This document shows positions 32,627 through 36,758 of a stretch of 36,758 nt of DNA, piece after piece (the first letter of the stretch is position 1; each line of letters begins with the position of its first letter). The stretch lies in NCBI GenBank assembly GCA_023957215.1, contig JAMLHH010000032.1:1-36758 (forward strand), given 5' to 3'. This stretch comes from Chitinophagales bacterium (lineage in GTDB: Bacteria; Bacteroidota; Bacteroidia; Chitinophagales; JADIYW01). The translations under genes were made by a program, and so were the position numbers. Under the pieces are notes generated by a model. The model did not search any database and was not told where the DNA came from. It saw only the letters and a program-made list of their open reading frames with translations.

Positions 32627-33598
32627 TTACCACAAAGCAAAATGCTCTTCTGCTACACCCCAAGCGGTAAAGTTCTCGCTATTGCCATTGATGGTGACAA
32701 TGCCCTCATACTTGCCAAAAGGTTGGGTGAAAGAACTTTTCATCACGGCTACATTGATATTCTCAGCCCGCATACCATAAGGATATAGAGTAAGTTCGAG
32801 TATGCCGTCCTTGGAACGGATTTGCCAATCATCTTTCCTCAAGTTTTCCCCATGCTTGAATATCACATCAGAAATGACGATGCGTTCTTTGTCTAACCAA
32901 AGGATATTTTCTAAATTGTTGTTGAAATGATCCACTAAATTGACGGCTATCTCTCTGCCAGATTGGGTTTTGCCAATCAAGCTTGACCAGTTCCAAGTGG
33001 TCTTTCTTGGTGGATATCCTTTAGTGAAGTCGATTGCGCCTATCCTTCCTTCTTGCTGATAAGTTTTGTCATTATAGCTCACTTTTACCTGTGATTGTAT
33101 CGGTAAATCTTTGTAGGTAAAGTTAAAGGGGCGGTCATTTTCCGAGGGAGCTACGATACTGACACCATTGTCTTCTAATTGAGCGGTGATTTCAAGTTTG
33201 AATTTACTGCCTTTGTAATTTAAACTCATTAGCTGATTAGTAGTTTGGATACCATACTTCCCCAATTTCCATTCGTCCGTCAGAGTGGGGTCAAATTTTG
33301 TCCCGAAACCCATCGGCAATGTGAGTTTATCTTCGATGAATAAATTTTCAGATGGAACAAAGAAATAAGCAAAAGCATTAGCGACCATTCCTGCATCGAC
33401 GATGGCCAAGCCTGCAAAAAGATGCTCTGTATAAATGCCGTAAAAAATCCATGTTTTTCGTTGAGTCCTTCTTTTTTTCATCCATGGCAGACCTTCTGCA
33501 TCCCAAAAAGAAGTAATAGGAGAGGTAATGAGATTTTTGTATCTACCGTATTCCGGATGTTTACCGTAATTGAGTAATTGGTGAATCTGATTTTTCAT
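32627..33598 (-). CDS. DUF2804 family protein
   Basis: 323 residues from ATG at 33598 (MKNQIHQLLNYG); a GTG at 33646 would extend it into the neighbouring promoter and is unlikely. NLITSPITSFWDAEGLPWMKKRRTQRKTWIFYGIYTEHLFAGLAIVDAGMVANAFAYFF (about 23-81) and FDFTKGYPPRKTTWNWSS-like block (near 200) are typical of DUF2804, a lipocalin-like beta-rich family of unknown function. It is divergently placed to the riboswitch-controlled receptor gene and shares its 44-bp upstream region. No signal peptide is apparent, so a cytosolic location is likely. Confidence 0.85.
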   Translation of the reverse strand: MKNQIHQLLNYGKHPEYGRYKNLITSPITSFWDAEGLPWMKKRRTQRKTWIFYGIYTEHLFAGLAIVDAGMVANAFAYFFVPSENLFIEDKLTLPMGFGTKFDPTLTDEWKLGKYGIQTTNQLMSLNYKGSKFKLEITAQLEDNGVSIVAPSENDRPFNFTYKDLPIQSQVKVSYNDKTYQQEGRIGAIDFTKGYPPRKTTWNWSSLIGKTQSGREIAVNLVDHFNNNLENILWLDKERIVISDVIFKHGENLRKDDWQIRSKDGILELTLYPYGMRAENINVAVMKSSFTQPFGKYEGIVTINGNSENFTAWGVAEEHFALW

Positions 33599-33610
33599 TT
33601 TAGCATTTCT

Positions 33611-33642
33611 ATTGCGAATATAGAAAATAAAGTATAGCTTTG
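33611..33642 (+). promoter_or_regulatory. candidate promoter of the TPP riboswitch/TonB receptor
   Basis: ATTG (33611-33614), a 20-bp spacer and TAGCTTTG (33635-33642), a match to TAnnTTTG, predict transcription starting near 33647, exactly at the first base of the riboswitch P1 stem. Confidence 0.65.
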
Positions 33643-33646
33643 TCAC

Positions 33647-33733
33647 GTCTCATAGGGGTGCCTTGAATTTTTAGGGCTGAGATTATACCCATTGAACCTG
33701 ATGAAGTTAATACTTACGAAGGGAAAATGTGAC
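33647..33733 (+). promoter_or_regulatory. TPP riboswitch (Thi box)
   Basis: The conserved cores are present in order: AGGGGTGCC (33654-33662), GGCTGAGATTATACCC (33675-33690), GAACCTGAT (33694-33702), GTTAATACTTACGAAGGGAA (33705-33724). P1 can form between GTCTCAT (33647-33653) and ATGTGAC (33727-33733) with one mismatch. TPP binding would lower expression of the downstream TonB receptor. No clear terminator hairpin with T-run lies before the start codon, so control may be at translation; an ACAAGG/CCTTTGT pairing at about 33748-33770 is possible. Confidence 0.92.
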
Positions 33734-33793
33734 CGGATTTATTTTAGTACAAGGATGAACCCTTTGTTCTTGTTGGATGATTATAATGTTATA

Positions 33794-36247
33794 ATGAAAA
33801 CAAGAATTTTATTTTTTGTAGGACTTTGGGTCTTATTCCCTCTTTCAAATGTATGGTCGAATGTTACTATGAGTGGTCAAATACTCTCTGTCGAGGGTAT
33901 TGAAATCCAAGGTGCGAGTATTCGATTAGAATCAACAAAAAAAGTAGCTTATAGCGATGTAAATGGGTATTATGAAATAAAAGATATCCGCGAAGGAAAA
34001 TATATAGTCGTCGTTCAAGCATTTACCTACGAAACACTTTCTGATAGCATTGAAATAAAAAGTGAACCTATTGCGAAGGATTTCCGGCTGAAACCTACTT
34101 TGTTTATTACGGATGAAATTATAGTAGAAGGAATCAAAGCACAATCTTCGACGCCGGGAACTTTCACTGATTTGGATAAGGAAACGATACAAAAACAAAA
34201 CTATGGACAAGATTTAACCATTTTGCTTAATCAGACTCCTTCTATGGTGACATCTTCTGATGCCGGTGCAGGAATTGGCTATACTCAAATGAAAATCAGA
34301 GGTATAGACAATACACGTACCAATGTGACCATCAATGGTATTCCTCTAAATAACCCTGAAAGCCATGAGACTTATCTCGTCAATTTACCGGATTTGGCCT
34401 CATCGGTCAATAATTTACAGATTCAAAGAGGTGTCGGTACATCCACTAACGGAGCTGCCGCTTTTGGTGCGAGCGTCAATATCCAAACCAATGAATATCA
34501 ACCGGAAGCTTATGCTGAAATTTCTTCAACCTATGGTTCATACAATACATGGAAAAATACATTGACGGCAGGAACAGGATTATTAGGTAAATTTTCTGCT
34601 GATGTCAGATTGTCAAAAATTTCTTCCGATGGATATATAGATAGAGCAAGTTCTGATTTAAAATCTCTTGCTGTTAATGCATCTTATTATGGTAAAAAAA
34701 CGAGTGTAAGAGTAAATATCTTTAGTGGAAAAGAAGTGACTTATCAAGCTTGGAATGGCGCACCCGAAAGTGTAGCAAAACAAAATATTCAAGGCATACA
34801 TGAATATATAGAAAGAAATGGTATCAGTGGTGAAGATGCTAAACGATTATTGGAATCGGGGAGAACATACAATGAATATACCTATAAAAATCAGGTGGAC
34901 AATTACATGCAAAACCATTATCAATTACACATTTCTCATCAGTTTAATAATCAATGGAATGCGCAATTATCTTTGCATTACACAAAAGGGAAAGGATATT
35001 ATGAAGAATACAAAACAGATGATGAATTTGCCAATTATAATTTACCGCCGGCAGTGATAGTTCATGATACTGTTTACAGTTCGGATATTATCCGAAGAAG
35101 ACAGATGGATAATGATTTCTTTGGTGCAGTCTATGCGGTTAATTACAAAAATAAAAATTTGAACTTTACTTACGGAGGTGGTCTCAATAAGTATTTAGGT
35201 AATCACTTTGGCAATATCATTTGGGCAAGAGTAGCCACCCAAATGGTAGATAATGAAAGATATTATTTTAACAGTGGTATAAAATCTGAAATCAATAACT
35301 ATGCTAAACTTAATTATACTTTAAATAAAACTCGGCTTTTTATAGACTTGCAATATCGTTATTTGCATTATGCATTGAGTGGTGAAAAAGTACAGTACAA
35401 TAATTTTTTCTCAGTAGATAGAATAGTCAATTACCACTTTTTTAATCCCAAAATGGGTGTCAATCAACAGATTAACGACAGACAAAAGGTCTATCTAACT
35501 TATGGCATCTCTAATAGAGAACCTGTCAGAAGTGATTTTACGGATGGAACTGTCACACAAACACCTTTGCCTGAAAGAATGCATGATATAGAATTAGGTT
35601 ATGTATTTAAAACTAATAAAGCTTATCTAAATGCCACTTATTACATGATGTATTATCAAAACCAATTGATTCTGGACGGGAAAATCAATGATAATGGTGA
35701 TTACAATCGTACCAATGTAAAAAAGTCATATCGTATGGGAGTGGAGTTAGAAGTAGGAGTTAGCCTCACAAAACAACTACAACTCAATGGAAATGTCAGT
35801 ATCAGTAGAAATAAAATACCTGTTTTTACTGAGTATATCGACGACTATGATCAAGGTGGACAAATAAGTTTTGTACACAAAAATTCCAATATTGCACTTT
35901 CGCCAAGTGTTGTCAGTAGTGCCGTAATAACTTACGAACCAGTTAAAGATTTTCAATTGAGTTTGATTTCCAAATTTGTAGGTAAGCAATACTTAGACAA
36001 TACATCTGACAATAAAAGAGCATTGGATAGATATTCCACTTTGGACTTTAGTATTCGATACACACTCAGACAAAAGTTTTTTGAAGAAATGAAGTTTGGA
36101 CTTTTGGTCAATAATATTACTTACAAGAAATATTCTGCTAATGGTTACACTTATTCCTATTTTAGTGGAGGACAAGCCATCACTGAAAACTTTTTATTTC
36201 CACAGGCTTTGACAAACTTCTTATTGAATGTGACGATGAGACTGTAA
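33794..36247 (+). CDS. TonB-dependent receptor, probable thiamine (or precursor) importer
   Basis: About 817 residues from ATG at 33794 (MKTRILFFVGLWVLFPLSNVWSN, signal peptide). An in-frame ATG at 33692 lies inside the riboswitch and is rejected. A CarboxypepD_reg-like domain (about residues 24-105: MSGQILSVEGIEIQGASI...) is followed by the plug (about 110-250: LTILLNQTPSMVTSSDAGAGIGYTQMKIRGIDNTRTNVTINGIPLNNPES, then GAAAFGASVNIQT) and a 22-strand outer-membrane barrel to the end. Control by a TPP riboswitch makes thiamine or a thiamine precursor the likely substrate; the PnuC-type transporter and kinase at 28517-29766 could take over in the inner membrane and cytosol. Confidence 0.92.
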   Translation: MKTRILFFVGLWVLFPLSNVWSNVTMSGQILSVEGIEIQGASIRLESTKKVAYSDVNGYYEIKDIREGKYIVVVQAFTYETLSDSIEIKSEPIAKDFRLKPTLFITDEIIVEGIKAQSSTPGTFTDLDKETIQKQNYGQDLTILLNQTPSMVTSSDAGAGIGYTQMKIRGIDNTRTNVTINGIPLNNPESHETYLVNLPDLASSVNNLQIQRGVGTSTNGAAAFGASVNIQTNEYQPEAYAEISSTYGSYNTWKNTLTAGTGLLGKFSADVRLSKISSDGYIDRASSDLKSLAVNASYYGKKTSVRVNIFSGKEVTYQAWNGAPESVAKQNIQGIHEYIERNGISGEDAKRLLESGRTYNEYTYKNQVDNYMQNHYQLHISHQFNNQWNAQLSLHYTKGKGYYEEYKTDDEFANYNLPPAVIVHDTVYSSDIIRRRQMDNDFFGAVYAVNYKNKNLNFTYGGGLNKYLGNHFGNIIWARVATQMVDNERYYFNSGIKSEINNYAKLNYTLNKTRLFIDLQYRYLHYALSGEKVQYNNFFSVDRIVNYHFFNPKMGVNQQINDRQKVYLTYGISNREPVRSDFTDGTVTQTPLPERMHDIELGYVFKTNKAYLNATYYMMYYQNQLILDGKINDNGDYNRTNVKKSYRMGVELEVGVSLTKQLQLNGNVSISRNKIPVFTEYIDDYDQGGQISFVHKNSNIALSPSVVSSAVITYEPVKDFQLSLISKFVGKQYLDNTSDNKRALDRYSTLDFSIRYTLRQKFFEEMKFGLLVNNITYKKYSANGYTYSYFSGGQAITENFLFPQALTNFLLNVTMRL

Positions 36248-36249
36248 GG

Positions 36250-36395
36250 ATGTATCAATGTATCAATGCAGCACCGGATATTGAGGCCGGTCATCGAACT
36301 TGTCGAGATGCGAAATATCAAGGTGCGAATCATTAGACTATGACTGTAGTGGGATAATGAGATGAATATATCAATGTGCCAATGTGCTGATATTT
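36250..36395. repeat. octamer arrays and REP-like palindrome downstream of the receptor gene
   Basis: GTATCAAT-type octamers (36250-36270 and about 36366-36390) flank a module (36283-36360) that resembles 14934-15054: CATCGAACTTGTCGAGATG followed by CATTAGACTATGACTGTAGTGGG, a decayed REP palindrome. The region 36248-36497 holds no supported gene. Confidence 0.65.
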
Positions 36396-36497
36396 CACTT
36401 CTGAAATGTCAATACACTCCCGTTGATCTCTAATCTTTTACAAAAAGTTGGGAACCTGAAACACCTTTTTCCTGAGTTCCGCACTGGGACACCCAAG

Positions 36498-36758
36498 TCA
36501 AAAACCGAAGATTTTTGCAATATTTTTCTGTTCGTCCGTTAGTAATAGGACTCTTGTGTACAGTTCATTAGTATTAGGTAGGCATACCTCAATTTGATAA
36601 ATGTTTTGTAGAATTTCAATGACTTTTTCTGGAGATAAATCCACTTTCTTATTTTTAAGATAACGTTCTAATTCCTTGTACACTTTGTATGCTCCCAATA
36701 ATCGCAACGGAAAAACAAAAACCTCTGCAATCCCTTTAAAATAAAAGGACTGCGAGGC
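36498..36758 (-). mobile_element. C-terminal end of a transposase (IS1634-like), cut by the window edge
   Basis: On the minus strand the frame is open from the right edge to a stop at 36498: ...LLGAYKVYKELERYLKNKKVDLSPEKVIEILQNIYQIEV then LYTRVLLLTDEQKNIAKIFGF. The AYKVYKELER, SPEKVIEI and LLLT.EQK sequence resembles the C-termini of IS1634/IS4-type transposases of Bacteroidota. The rest, including catalytic residues, lies beyond the window, so whether the element is intact cannot be judged. Confidence 0.6.

Noticed and set aside
33692..33793. ATG at 33692 as start of the TonB receptor
   Set aside because: It lies inside the TPP riboswitch core; the signal peptide begins at 33794.

Overview
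The window looks like chromosomal DNA of a Bacteroidota bacterium. It is AT-rich, and several promoters fit the phylum's TTTG-N19..21-TAnnTTTG pattern. It carries outer-membrane lipoproteins, a TonB-dependent receptor with a CarboxypepD_reg N-terminus, a fused RibBA, and a split AtuA pair. Genus cannot be assigned from sequence reading alone; a Saprospiria/Chitinophagia-type organism is a guess.

Region 1 (1-11020, minus strand) is a long acyl-CoA catabolic operon read right to left: biotin carboxylase with its own biotinyl domain, enoyl-CoA hydratase, the large AtuA (DUF1446) part, the small AtuA C-terminal part, and two acyl-CoA dehydrogenases each fused to a C-terminal SCP2-like domain. The set resembles the Liu/Atu (leucine/isovalerate or acyclic terpenoid) pathways; the carboxyltransferase beta subunit is not in the window. 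A candidate promoter at 10985-11017 has a palindromic operator in its spacer. The operon is interrupted repeatedly by small non-catabolic genes: three intact four-helix-bundle (S23/IVS-type) genes, one broken one, and a PIN-domain toxin-antitoxin pair. Each four-helix-bundle gene sits between two arrays of 7- or 8-bp repeats in inverted orientation, which makes them look like cassettes. This is the most unusual structure in the window.

Region 2 (11020-15365) is a degraded accessory island. A lipoprotein gene of the Fib_succ_major (FISUMP) type, whose C-terminus has the appearance of a diversity-generating-retroelement (DGR) variable region, is split by a decayed IS630-family element. Downstream are a small toxin-antitoxin-like pair and the 3' half of a DGR-type reverse transcriptase. 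No template repeat was seen. The rest is repeats: REP-like palindromes, a long hairpin repeat and octamer arrays.

Region 3 (15366-26240) is mostly housekeeping: an unknown lipoprotein, a FATP-type acyl-CoA synthetase, tRNA-Met(CAT), then a plus-strand run clpS-aat-lptF/G-glycosyltransferase-ribBA. On the minus strand lie exodeoxyribonuclease III and an oligopeptide-binding-type lipoprotein.

Region 4 (26240-36758) holds a CPA2-type cation/proton antiporter, a PnuC-type transporter translationally coupled to thiamine pyrophosphokinase, a pair of acyl-CoA dehydrogenases (one apparently lacking the catalytic Glu), a DUF2804 protein, and a TPP-riboswitch-controlled TonB receptor. The last of these with PnuC and the kinase forms a plausible thiamine uptake and activation route. 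The window ends in a transposase fragment.
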